Source: Streptomyces coelicoflavus
GTDB lineage: Bacteria; Actinomycetota; Actinomycetes; Streptomycetales; Streptomycetaceae
Length of the DNA stretch: 64,000 nucleotides
Reading direction: 5' to 3'
Assembly: GCF_003112555.1 (NCBI RefSeq)
Contig: NZ_BEWB01000007.1
Span: 124,001 to 188,000, forward strand
Made by a program: the position numbers and the translations under genes. Below, in pieces: positions 41,512 through 48,204 of the stretch; positions within the stretch are counted from its first letter, which is position 1; the number at the start of each line of letters is the position of its first letter. The notes under the pieces were generated by a model. The model searched no databases. It was not told the origin of the DNA and saw only the letters and a list, made by a program, of their open reading frames with translations.

Positions 41512-43281
41512 ATGGCGTCGCCGCCCGAAAAGCCGCTCGATCACCGCTACCGGGGCGAACACCCGATACGCACGCTCGTCTACCTGTTCCGCGCCGACCG
41601 CCGCCGACTGGCCGGCGCGGTCGCCGTCTTCACCGTCAAGCACAGCCCGGTCTGGCTGCTGCCCCTCGTCACCGCCGCCATCATCGACACCGTGGTCCAG
41701 CACGGTCCGATCACCGACCTGTGGACCAGCACCGGGCTCATCATGTTCATCCTGGTGGTCAACTACCCGCTGCACCTGCTCTACGTGCGCCTTCTGTACG
41801 GCAGCGTCCGCCGCATGGGCACCGCCCTGCGCTCCGCGCTGTGCACGCGCATGCAGCAGCTCTCCATCGGCTACCACTCGCGGGTCAGCGCGGGCGTCCT
41901 CCAGGCCAAGGTCGTCCGGGACGTGGAGACGGTGGAACAGATGGTGCAGCAGACCGCCGAGACCGGGCTCGGCGCGTTCACCGTGCTCACCGGCGGCCTC
42001 GTCATCATCGCCGTGCGCACCCCGGAGTTCCTGCCCGTCTTCCTCGTCGTGGTCCCCGCCGCCTCCCTCCTCGTGGCCCGGCTCCGCGCCCGGCTGCGCA
42101 CCCACAACGAGCACTTCCGCCACGAGGTCGAGACCCTGTCCTCCCGGGTCACCGAGATGACCCGCCTCATCCCGGTCACCCGCGCCCACGGCCTGGAGGG
42201 CAAGGCGCTGCGCCGCATGGACGGCACCCTGGACCGGCTGCTGACCTCCGGCATGCGCCTGGACCTGGTCAACGGCCGCTTCGGTTCGCTGTCCTGGGTG
42301 GTGCTCAACGTGGTCGGCGTCCTGGTACTCGCGGGCGCCGCGCTCATCTCGTACTACGACGTCTGGGGAGTCACCGCGGGCGACGTCGTCATGCTCAGCG
42401 CCTTCCTGACCACCCTCACCAACTCCACGACGACGCTGGCGGGCCTCGCCCCCGTCATCACCAAGGGACTCGAGTCCGTCCGCTCGGTCGGCGAGGTGCT
42501 CCAGGCCCCCGAACTCGAGGACAACGCGGGCAAGAAGGAGCTGGCCTATCTGCGCGGCGCCGTCACCTTCGAGGGCGTCGGGCACCTCTACGAGAGCGAC
42601 GGGCGGCCGGCGGTCGAGGACTTCACCCTCGCCGTCCAACCCGGCGAGACCATAGCCCTGGTCGGCGCGTCCGGTGCCGGCAAGTCCACCGTCCTCAACC
42701 TGGTGATCGGCTTCCTGCGGCCGACCTCGGGGCGGCTGCTGCTCGACGGCACCGACATGAACACCATCGACCTGCGCACGTACCGGCGTTTCGTCTCGGT
42801 GGTGCCGCAGGAGTCCATCCTGTTCGACGGCACCGTCCGGGAGAACGTCGCCTACGGCATGGACGAGGCCGACGAGGAGACGGTGCGCGCCGCCCTGCGC
42901 GACGCCAACGCCCTGGAGTTCGTCGACCGGCTGCCGCGAGGGCTGGACACCCTGGTCGGGGAACACGGGGCACGGCTGTCCGGCGGGCAGCGCCAGCGGC
43001 TGGCCATCGCCCGGGCGCTGATCCGGGACCCCCGGGTGCTCGTCCTCGACGAGGCCACCTCGGCGCTGGACACCCGCTCCGAGGCGCTGGTCCAGCAGGC
43101 GCTGGCCCGGCTGCTGCGCGGGCGCACCACGTTCGTCGTGGCGCACCGGCTGTCCACCGTGCGGGGTGCGGACCGGATCGTGGTGATGGGCGAGGGCCGG
43201 GTCCTGGAGACCGGCACCCACGAGGAACTCCTCGCCGGGGGAGGGGCGTACACCGCGCTGCACAGCGGTCAGGTCGCCTGA
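41512..43281 (+). CDS. ABC exporter, fused permease and ATPase
   Basis: A 589-residue half-transporter. The N-terminal membrane domain has about six helices (residues ~40-320; LTGGLVIIAVRTPEFLPVFLVVVP). The ATPase contains Walker A GASGAGKST near residue 385, signature LSGGQRQRLAIARAL near 495, Walker B VLVLDEATSALD and the H-loop VVAHRLSTVRGADRIVVM. It is a type-IV exporter (lipid, peptide or drug), probably a homodimer as no partner is adjacent. AGGAGGACC lies before the ATG, and a LacI-like element lies 30 bases upstream. It is different in sequence from the exporter at 843. Confidence 0.9.
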   Translation: MASPPEKPLDHRYRGEHPIRTLVYLFRADRRRLAGAVAVFTVKHSPVWLLPLVTAAIIDTVVQHGPITDLWTSTGLIMFILVVNYPLHLLYVRLLYGSVRRMGTALRSALCTRMQQLSIGYHSRVSAGVLQAKVVRDVETVEQMVQQTAETGLGAFTVLTGGLVIIAVRTPEFLPVFLVVVPAASLLVARLRARLRTHNEHFRHEVETLSSRVTEMTRLIPVTRAHGLEGKALRRMDGTLDRLLTSGMRLDLVNGRFGSLSWVVLNVVGVLVLAGAALISYYDVWGVTAGDVVMLSAFLTTLTNSTTTLAGLAPVITKGLESVRSVGEVLQAPELEDNAGKKELAYLRGAVTFEGVGHLYESDGRPAVEDFTLAVQPGETIALVGASGAGKSTVLNLVIGFLRPTSGRLLLDGTDMNTIDLRTYRRFVSVVPQESILFDGTVRENVAYGMDEADEETVRAALRDANALEFVDRLPRGLDTLVGEHGARLSGGQRQRLAIARALIRDPRVLVLDEATSALDTRSEALVQQALARLLRGRTTFVVAHRLSTVRGADRIVVMGEGRVLETGTHEELLAGGGAYTALHSGQVA

Positions 43282-43415
43282 CGGTGTCGTCCTCTCATGG
43301 TGTCGGTCGGACAGGAAGAGACGGGATCTGGTCAATTGCGAGCATGAGTGCGCGGGATGCGACTGGTTCGGCTGGGTTCGGGCATACGCAGCGAAAACCG
43401 AGAGAGGGGCGCTTC

Positions 43416-43676
43416 GTGCTCGAACCGGACCCGAAGGTCGTCAGGGAGTTGCTGACGCGGTACGCGTCACTGCGGATCGCTCAGGCGGAGAGGGAGCGGC
43501 CGGAGGCGGCGCGCGAACTGGCGGACGTCAGTTACACACTGTGCGTGATGATGGCGACGACCGCCGTCCACGACGCGGTGGCGAAGGCGGACGCGCTGCT
43601 GCTCGCCAAGGGGCGCGCGCAGGAAGCCGGGTCGCTGACCACGGACGGGGACAGCGGCCTGTCGCTGGCCGTGTGA
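43416..43676 (+). CDS. DUF5133 protein
   Basis: An 86-residue protein matching the actinobacterial DUF5133 family: LEPDPKVVRELLTRYASLRIAQAERERP then RELADVSYTLCVMMATTAVHDAVAKADALL (outline). It is mostly helical and cytoplasmic. The GTG start is chosen because GAGAGGGG lies before it and the family begins at this point; a longer frame starts 24 codons upstream at an ATG without a good ribosome site. Family members are common in Streptomyces and of unknown function. A hairpin at 43695 ends the transcript. Confidence 0.83.
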   Translation: MLEPDPKVVRELLTRYASLRIAQAERERPEAARELADVSYTLCVMMATTAVHDAVAKADALLLAKGRAQEAGSLTTDGDSGLSLAV

Positions 43677-43694
43677 ACACCGCCGCACCGCACG

Positions 43695-43744
43695 GCCCGT
43701 GCCGTGGGGGGAACCGGCCCGCCGGTCCCCACCACGGCACGGGC
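43695..43744 (+). terminator. hairpin after the DUF5133 gene
   Basis: Thirteen-base perfect arms GCCCGTGCCGTGG/CCACGGCACGGGC around a 24-base loop that has its own short pairing. Confidence 0.5.
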
Positions 43745-43880
43745 ACCCGGGAGCCTTGAGGGAGGCACTGGCGAGAATCCGTTGGAAGCTGTCGTTTGCG
43801 CCACTGGGCGGCCGCTCGACGGCTTCCTACCGTGGGATTCGATCACCGCTTCGCCCGAACTGCCTCCCGGAGCCCGACCG

Positions 43881-44366
43881 ATGACCAAGTTCCTGCTGTC
43901 CCTTCACGTCCTGGCGGCCATCCTCGCCGTCGGACCCGTCACCGTGGCGGCCAGCATGTTCCCGGCGGCCGTCCGCCGGGTGCCGGTGGCCGTGACCGCC
44001 GGGGGAGGGGACGGCGCGGGTGTGTGGGACGTGGGCACCGTCCGGCTGCTGCACCGCATCTGCCGGGTCTACGCCGGTCTCGGCATCGCGGTGCCGGTCC
44101 TCGGATTCGCCACCGCCGCCTCGATGGGCGTCCTGGGCGACGCCTGGCTCGTCGCGTCCATCACCCTCACCGCGGTCGCCGCGGGACTCCTGGCCGCCTT
44201 CGTCCTGCCGCGTCAGGAGGAACTCCTGGAACAGCTGACCGACCGGCAGCCCGTCGAACGGGCCCTGACGGCGCGGCTGGCCATGTTCACCGGGGTGTTC
44301 AACCTGCTGTGGGCCACGGTGACCGTGCTCATGATCGTGCGGCCCGGCTCCACCACCGGCGCCTGA
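43881..44366 (+). CDS. integral membrane protein (DUF2269-like)
   Basis: A 161-residue protein with four predicted membrane helices: residues ~1-25 (FLLSLHVLAAILAVGPVTVAASMF), ~66-88, ~94-115 and ~138-157. The early His in SLHVLAAILAVGPV and the pattern are like small DUF2269-type membrane proteins that may bind haem or act in redox sensing. GGAG lies nine bases before the ATG. It is monocistronic as far as I can see. The membrane call is firm; the family call is tentative. Confidence 0.75.
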   Translation: MTKFLLSLHVLAAILAVGPVTVAASMFPAAVRRVPVAVTAGGGDGAGVWDVGTVRLLHRICRVYAGLGIAVPVLGFATAASMGVLGDAWLVASITLTAVAAGLLAAFVLPRQEELLEQLTDRQPVERALTARLAMFTGVFNLLWATVTVLMIVRPGSTTGA

Positions 44367-44474
44367 AGGGCCGTTCACATCCTGGCGGAATGCGCACCCC
44401 CGCGTGAACGGGCGCCTAGACTGCTCAGTCGCGCCTCCGTGCGGGGGCGGACGACACGAAAGGCACGTTGACGG

Positions 44475-44690
44475 GTGTTCCAGGATTCCCCCATCTACGA
44501 CCGACTCGTCGCCGAACGCGGTGACGTCCCCGACCAGGTGCGGCGGGACGCCGAGCGTGTGAACAGGGAACTGGAGGTGGTGATGCGTCCGCTGCGCGCC
44601 CCCGGGCACCTGCCCGGCGCCGAACGCCAGCCGTCCCCCGGCGCCGGCTGGCAGCGCACCGCCCTACTGCCCGGCCCGCGCCCGCGCTGA
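44475..44690 (+). CDS. small hypothetical protein
   Basis: A 71-residue protein. A helical N-terminal half (FQDSPIYDRLVAERGDVPDQVRRDAERVNRELEVVM, outline) is followed by a Pro-rich, probably disordered tail. The DSPIYDRLVAERGDVP start is of the kind widely conserved in Streptomyces small proteins of unknown role. GTG start; GAAAGG lies 11 bases upstream, slightly long. It converges on the graspetide maturase gene tgmB with 44 bases between. No evidence ties it to that locus. Confidence 0.65.
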   Translation: MFQDSPIYDRLVAERGDVPDQVRRDAERVNRELEVVMRPLRAPGHLPGAERQPSPGAGWQRTALLPGPRPR

Positions 44691-44734
44691 CGCAAGGCCG
44701 CCTCGGGGGACGGCCCGCGACGGAGGGCCCGGTC

Positions 44735-45724
44735 TCACCCGACCGCGGCCGTGCCCGGGCCGCCGGACGTCTCCACCGTGTCCGCGAGGCCGGGCCGGGC
44801 CAGCCACTCGGCGATGGTGCGGGCGATCGGCTGGCCCGTGTCCACCTCGACGAAGCCGAACTGCCCCGACTGGTTGCACTCGAGGAACCACCAGGTGCCG
44901 TCGCCGTCCTCGGCGAAGTCCAGAGCGCCGTAGGCCAGTCCGGCCCCCCGCAGATAGGCCCGGACCCCCTCGGCGACGCGCGGCGGCACCTCGGCCGGCC
45001 GCCACGGCCCGCCCGACGCCGTGAAGCGGACGTCGACCTCTTCGGGGTCCAGGCTCCCGAGGACCGTTTTGCGGGCGGCCAGCAACTCCTCGCCGACGAC
45101 CGTCAGCCGGATGTCGGCACGCTTGGCGACCCGGCGTTGCAGCAGCGTCGGGCCGTGCGCGACGGCGGAGAAGTCCGCCTCGGGCGGCACCCGGCTGGTC
45201 GGCACCGCCAGGGGTGGATCCTGCGGATGGGCGCCCGAGACGGGCTTGACCACCAGGTCCGGGTAGCGCTCCGCGAACTCGCGGGCCGCCCGGGGAAACG
45301 TCGTGATCAGCGTCGCCGGCACGGGCAGCCCGCACTGCTGGGCCAGACGCAGTTGCCAGGGCTTGTACCTGGCCCGGTGCGCGGCGTCGGGCTGGTTCAT
45401 CCAGCGCGCCCCGGAACCGCGGAGCATGCCGTACAGCGCCTGTCCGGACTCCTCGGTCAGCCATGGGGACGGTTCGGCGGCCCGGGTGGCCGCGCCGCCC
45501 GGCCTGCGCACCCACACGGACCGCAGCCCGCCGATGCTCACCAGGCGTCCCCCCGAGGACAGATGGCCCCGGAAGGAGCCGTGCACGAACTCGCCGGACA
45601 GCGCGACGGAATCGGTGAGGTCGGCGGGGTCCAGCCGGACCACCGGTACGCCCGACGCGTTCAGGTGCACCACCACCATGTCCGCGGTGACGTCCTCTTC
45701 ACTGGTCAGGATCAACACGGTCAT
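44735..45724 (-). CDS. tgmB: graspetide maturase, ATP-grasp ligase
   Basis: A 329-residue ATP-grasp enzyme of the TgmB/MvdD class. Its N-terminal domain reads VLILTSEEDVTADMVVVHL, followed by VWVRRPGG and the ATP-binding PDLVVKPVSGAHPQDP; the metal-binding end is DGTWWFLECNQSGQFGFVE, in the expected E-x-N order. TgmB-type enzymes activate Asp/Glu side chains of a precursor with ATP and join them to Thr/Ser hydroxyls as esters, giving omega-ester peptides. The gene lies 16 bases downstream of its precursor tgmA in the same operon. No modifying methyltransferase (PIMT/TgmC), transporter or protease is adjacent. A ribosome site is weak, suggesting coupling to tgmA. Confidence 0.9.
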   Translation of the reverse strand: MTVLILTSEEDVTADMVVVHLNASGVPVVRLDPADLTDSVALSGEFVHGSFRGHLSSGGRLVSIGGLRSVWVRRPGGAATRAAEPSPWLTEESGQALYGMLRGSGARWMNQPDAAHRARYKPWQLRLAQQCGLPVPATLITTFPRAAREFAERYPDLVVKPVSGAHPQDPPLAVPTSRVPPEADFSAVAHGPTLLQRRVAKRADIRLTVVGEELLAARKTVLGSLDPEEVDVRFTASGGPWRPAEVPPRVAEGVRAYLRGAGLAYGALDFAEDGDGTWWFLECNQSGQFGFVEVDTGQPIARTIAEWLARPGLADTVETSGGPGTAAVG

Positions 45725-45740
45725 TCTCGGCGGCCCGTGT

Positions 45741-45932
45741 TCAGTCGTCGAAGTGAGTCTTCGACCCCGCGGTGGAGGTCGTGGTCCCCAACTCTCTCAG
45801 CAGCGCGTGGTCACAGGCGGCCACCCGCCCGTCGAGGAGCACGTTCAACTGCAGCCCGGAGTCGTAGACGTACGGAGTGGTGGCTTCCAACTCCACTGCC
45901 GGCCGTGCGTAGTTGAGCGCGAACGGTTGCAT
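45741..45932 (-). CDS. tgmA: graspetide precursor peptide
   Basis: A 63-residue ribosomal peptide precursor. The leader begins MQPFALNYARPAVEL and contains YVYDSGLQLNVLLDGRVA, both typical of ATP-grasp-targeted precursors (TgmA family). The C-terminal core is GTTTSTAGSKTHFDD: a run of Thr/Ser hydroxyl donors followed by a terminal Asp pair as acceptors. Ester rings between Thr and Asp are predicted; the connectivity is unknown. GGGAGA lies five bases before the ATG. A -10-like TATAAG is at 46020-46025, giving an ~80-base leader that folds into a strong hairpin at 45962-45990. Core ends at FDD, without the long acidic tail seen in some relatives. Confidence 0.88.
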   Translation of the reverse strand: MQPFALNYARPAVELEATTPYVYDSGLQLNVLLDGRVAACDHALLRELGTTTSTAGSKTHFDD

Positions 45933-45961
45933 CGTCTCTCCCTAGTCGGTGCTGCGCCGAT

Positions 45962-45990
45962 CAGACGACGGCCCTTTGCGCCGCCGTCTG
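45962..45990 (-). promoter_or_regulatory. leader-mRNA hairpin of tgmA
   Basis: Eleven-base arms CAGACGACGGC (45962-45972) and GCCGCCGTCTG (45980-45990), with one position that is G-U paired in the minus-strand RNA, and a 7-base loop. It sits between the presumed start (about 46012) and the tgmA ribosome site (45938-45943). It could be a transcription attenuator or stabilise the message. Confidence 0.5.
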
Positions 45991-46019
45991 GTCCGCCGAC
46001 TTCCTTCGGCTTCCAGAGA

Positions 46020-46025
46020 CTTATA
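46020..46025 (-). promoter_or_regulatory. -10 TATAAG of tgmA
   Basis: TATAAG on the minus strand in an AT-rich patch; no good -35 is seen 17 bases upstream, so an extended -10 or an activator may be involved. Confidence 0.4.
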
Positions 46026-46050
46026 CGAATCGAACGGGTGATTGGTTTCC

Positions 46051-46371
46051 TTACGCTGCGTAGTCACCGGGCGGGCCGGTGGTCCGCCGCCGGTCCGGGA
46101 CCCCGCGCCGGCCGCCGGTCCGGCCGCGCGTGGAGCGCAGAGCGAGCAGCAGCACGCCGACGTCGTCGAGGTAGACGGGGTCGGGCAGCAGGTCCGCCGG
46201 AAGCACCAGGTAGAGGACCGCGCCCCAGAAGACCCAGCGCGGCCCCGTGGGAAGTCCGGCCCGCCTGAGGTCCCGCCGGGCGCGGACCAGGCGCACCAGC
46301 ACGGCGACCGCCGCCGCGAGGACGATCGCCGCGAGCAGCACCGCCACGACGATCACTGTGGTCGTATCCAC
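46051..46371 (-). CDS. YkvA/DUF1232 membrane protein
   Basis: A 106-residue protein with two hydrophobic segments: residues ~5-28 (VIVVAVLLAAIVLAAAVAVLV) and ~45-75, the second being the DUF1232 motif VLYLVLPADLLPDPVYLDDVGVLLLAL (outline) with its invariant P-x-D-L-x-P and DD. A basic linker and disordered Arg/Gly tail follow. The family is widespread and of unknown role, probably a small membrane scaffold. The GTG start has AGGAGG five bases before it. It reads towards, but is separate from, the tgmAB operon: its stop is ~25 bases upstream of the tgmA promoter. Confidence 0.83.
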   Translation of the reverse strand: MDTTTVIVVAVLLAAIVLAAAVAVLVRLVRARRDLRRAGLPTGPRWVFWGAVLYLVLPADLLPDPVYLDDVGVLLLALRSTRGRTGGRRGVPDRRRTTGPPGDYAA

Positions 46372-46574
46372 ATGCCCCTCCTACGGCGCGCGGTACGCGC
46401 CTCCCTGTCCGGATGCCCGCTCGCGACGGCGGCAAGACCGCGGGGCGGGGTCTCTCATCCCTGTGGCCCACCGGAGTGGCACGGCGCGGTGGACGTGCCT
46501 AGTAATGGCAGCACGCATCGCGAGTCGCATGTCGGGGACGCAGGGCGGCCGCACCCCCACCACACGGAGAGATC

Positions 46575-48128
46575 ATGACCACCGGCTCTTCATCACCCCG
46601 CTCGCCCGAGTACGCCATATCCGCCTTGGACCTGCCCACCGGCGAGACGACCACGACCACCGGAACGGCGCGGCCGCCCGGCACGGATCCCGGTGCCGGG
46701 CCCCTGGCCGAGCGGCCCCCCGCCGAGCGGGACGACGACATGTGGGACGTCGACTTCGACGACGCCGACCTCCCCGAACTCGAACCCGACCCGGCCCTCC
46801 CCGTTTCCGGCCCCGACGACCCCGAAGGCCCCGAAGGCCCCGAGGGACCCGGCTCCGGTCCCCGCCACCTCGACGCCGACGCACACTCCTACGCGGACGC
46901 CCAGGACGGAGCGGTGCGGACGTACGGTGACCCCGTGGGCGACCTGGTGCGCGCCGCCGTGGCCGACCGGCCGCTGGAGGAGGTCGTCGACCTGATCACG
47001 ACGATGGAGCAGTCGCCCCAGTACGCGCAGGCCACGATCGACGCCCTCCGCGCGGTCGGCGTGAACCGGTCCGTCGAGGACGTCACCCGGCTGGTCGGGC
47101 TGCTGACCCGGCCGCCGCGCCACTCCGACAGCGCGGACGAGGCCATCCGGGCCGCGGCGGAATGCCGCTCCGTGGAGGACGTGACCCGTCTGATGGCGCT
47201 GCTGCACCGCACACCGCTGGAACCGCACTGCGGGCAGGAGGCAGTGCGGGCCGCCGCCACCGGCCGGCCTGTCGAGGAACTCGTCGAACTGATCGGCCGG
47301 CTCGCCGAGGACGGACACGTACGCCCGGAACGGCCCGACGCCCGGCGGTTGCGGGCCGCGCAGGAGACGTCCGACGAGGACGGCGGACGGGAGCCCGCCG
47401 GCGCGTTCACCGCGGCGGACCGCCGCGGCCGCGAACGCCGCAGGCCACGCCCGTTCCGCCGGGGACGCGACCGCGACGAGTCCCGCGCGGCGCACGACCG
47501 CGACGGAGCCCGCGCGGCGCGCGAGCGCGACCAGGCCCGTCAGGCACGTGCGGCGCGTGACCGCGACGAGGTCCGCGGCGCGCGCGACCGTGACGGGGTC
47601 CGCGGCGCGCGCGACCGTGACGGGGTTCGTAGCACGCGCGACCGTGACAGGGCCCGTACCGCGCGCGACCGCGAACAGGCCCGTGCGGCCCGGCGGGCGG
47701 CACGGGGCCCGGCCTGGCCCGCCTGGCTCACCGTCGCGGTCCTGGCCGGGTGCGGCGTGGCCTACTTCCCGCTGCACCGCGGTGACGCCTCCGCGCAGGC
47801 CTACGGCACGGCCCTCGGCCTGTCGGCGCTCTGCCTGGTGCTGGCCCTGTTGCTGACGGTGCGGCCGGTCGTGGCTCTGCTGGCCGCCGCGGTCGTCGGC
47901 CCGGCGGCGCTGGCCGCGGCCAAGCTCTACGGCAGCGCCACCCCCTCGGCGCGGGTCTCCCCGGTCACGGACCTCACCCTGGCCCCCACCTGGATCGCGG
48001 TCGCGGTGGCCGTGGTCGCCTCGCTCGTCGCGCTGACGGCGCTGTGCGTACGGGTGGCCGCGCCGGCCGCGGCACGGCGCAGGCCCGCTCGCCGGGTCGC
48101 CGTGGCGAGCCGCACCGTCGCGGACTGA
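46575..48128 (+). CDS. repeat-containing membrane protein
   Basis: A 517-residue protein in three parts. Residues ~1-115 are acidic and disordered. Residues ~116-250 hold three or four copies of a ~37-residue helical module (AVADRPLEEVVDLITTM, VNRSVEDVTRLVGLLT, ECRSVEDVTRLMALLH, TGRPVEELVELIGRL). Residues ~297-372 are a basic tandem repeat of nine-residue units (RDRDGVRGA type). The last ~140 residues have four membrane helices. No catalytic motif is visible. GGAGA precedes the ATG. The basic array next to the membrane may bind nucleic acid or phospholipid. A 15-bp hairpin follows the stop. Confidence 0.75.
   Translation: MTTGSSSPRSPEYAISALDLPTGETTTTTGTARPPGTDPGAGPLAERPPAERDDDMWDVDFDDADLPELEPDPALPVSGPDDPEGPEGPEGPGSGPRHLDADAHSYADAQDGAVRTYGDPVGDLVRAAVADRPLEEVVDLITTMEQSPQYAQATIDALRAVGVNRSVEDVTRLVGLLTRPPRHSDSADEAIRAAAECRSVEDVTRLMALLHRTPLEPHCGQEAVRAAATGRPVEELVELIGRLAEDGHVRPERPDARRLRAAQETSDEDGGREPAGAFTAADRRGRERRRPRPFRRGRDRDESRAAHDRDGARAARERDQARQARAARDRDEVRGARDRDGVRGARDRDGVRSTRDRDRARTARDREQARAARRAARGPAWPAWLTVAVLAGCGVAYFPLHRGDASAQAYGTALGLSALCLVLALLLTVRPVVALLAAAVVGPAALAAAKLYGSATPSARVSPVTDLTLAPTWIAVAVAVVASLVALTALCVRVAAPAAARRRPARRVAVASRTVAD
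47556..47690. repeat. 27-bp coding tandem repeat
   Basis: Five 27-base units at 47556, 47583, 47610, 47637 and 47664 encode nine-residue repeats R-D-R-D/E-x-V/A-R-x-x. More degenerate copies begin near 47466. The second and third units are nearly identical at the DNA level, suggesting recent slippage. Confidence 0.8.
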
Positions 48129-48159
48129 GCGCCGACCGCCCCAGTACGCCGAACACGAC

Positions 48160-48195
48160 GTGGTCCGCGCCGGAAGCTCGTCCGGCGCGGACCAC
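48160..48195. terminator. bidirectional terminator
   Basis: Perfect 15-base arms GTGGTCCGCGCCGGA/TCCGGCGCGGACCAC with a 6-base loop, between the convergent stops at 48128 and 48205. Confidence 0.75.
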
Positions 48196-48204
48196 GCGCC
48201 CGTC

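Noticed and set aside
41308..43335. 675-codon minus-strand frame opposite the second ABC exporter
   Set aside because: Shadow frame, low-complexity, no start signals.
47466..47690. possible CRISPR-like spaced repeat
   Set aside because: Units are contiguous 27-bp coding repeats without spacers.
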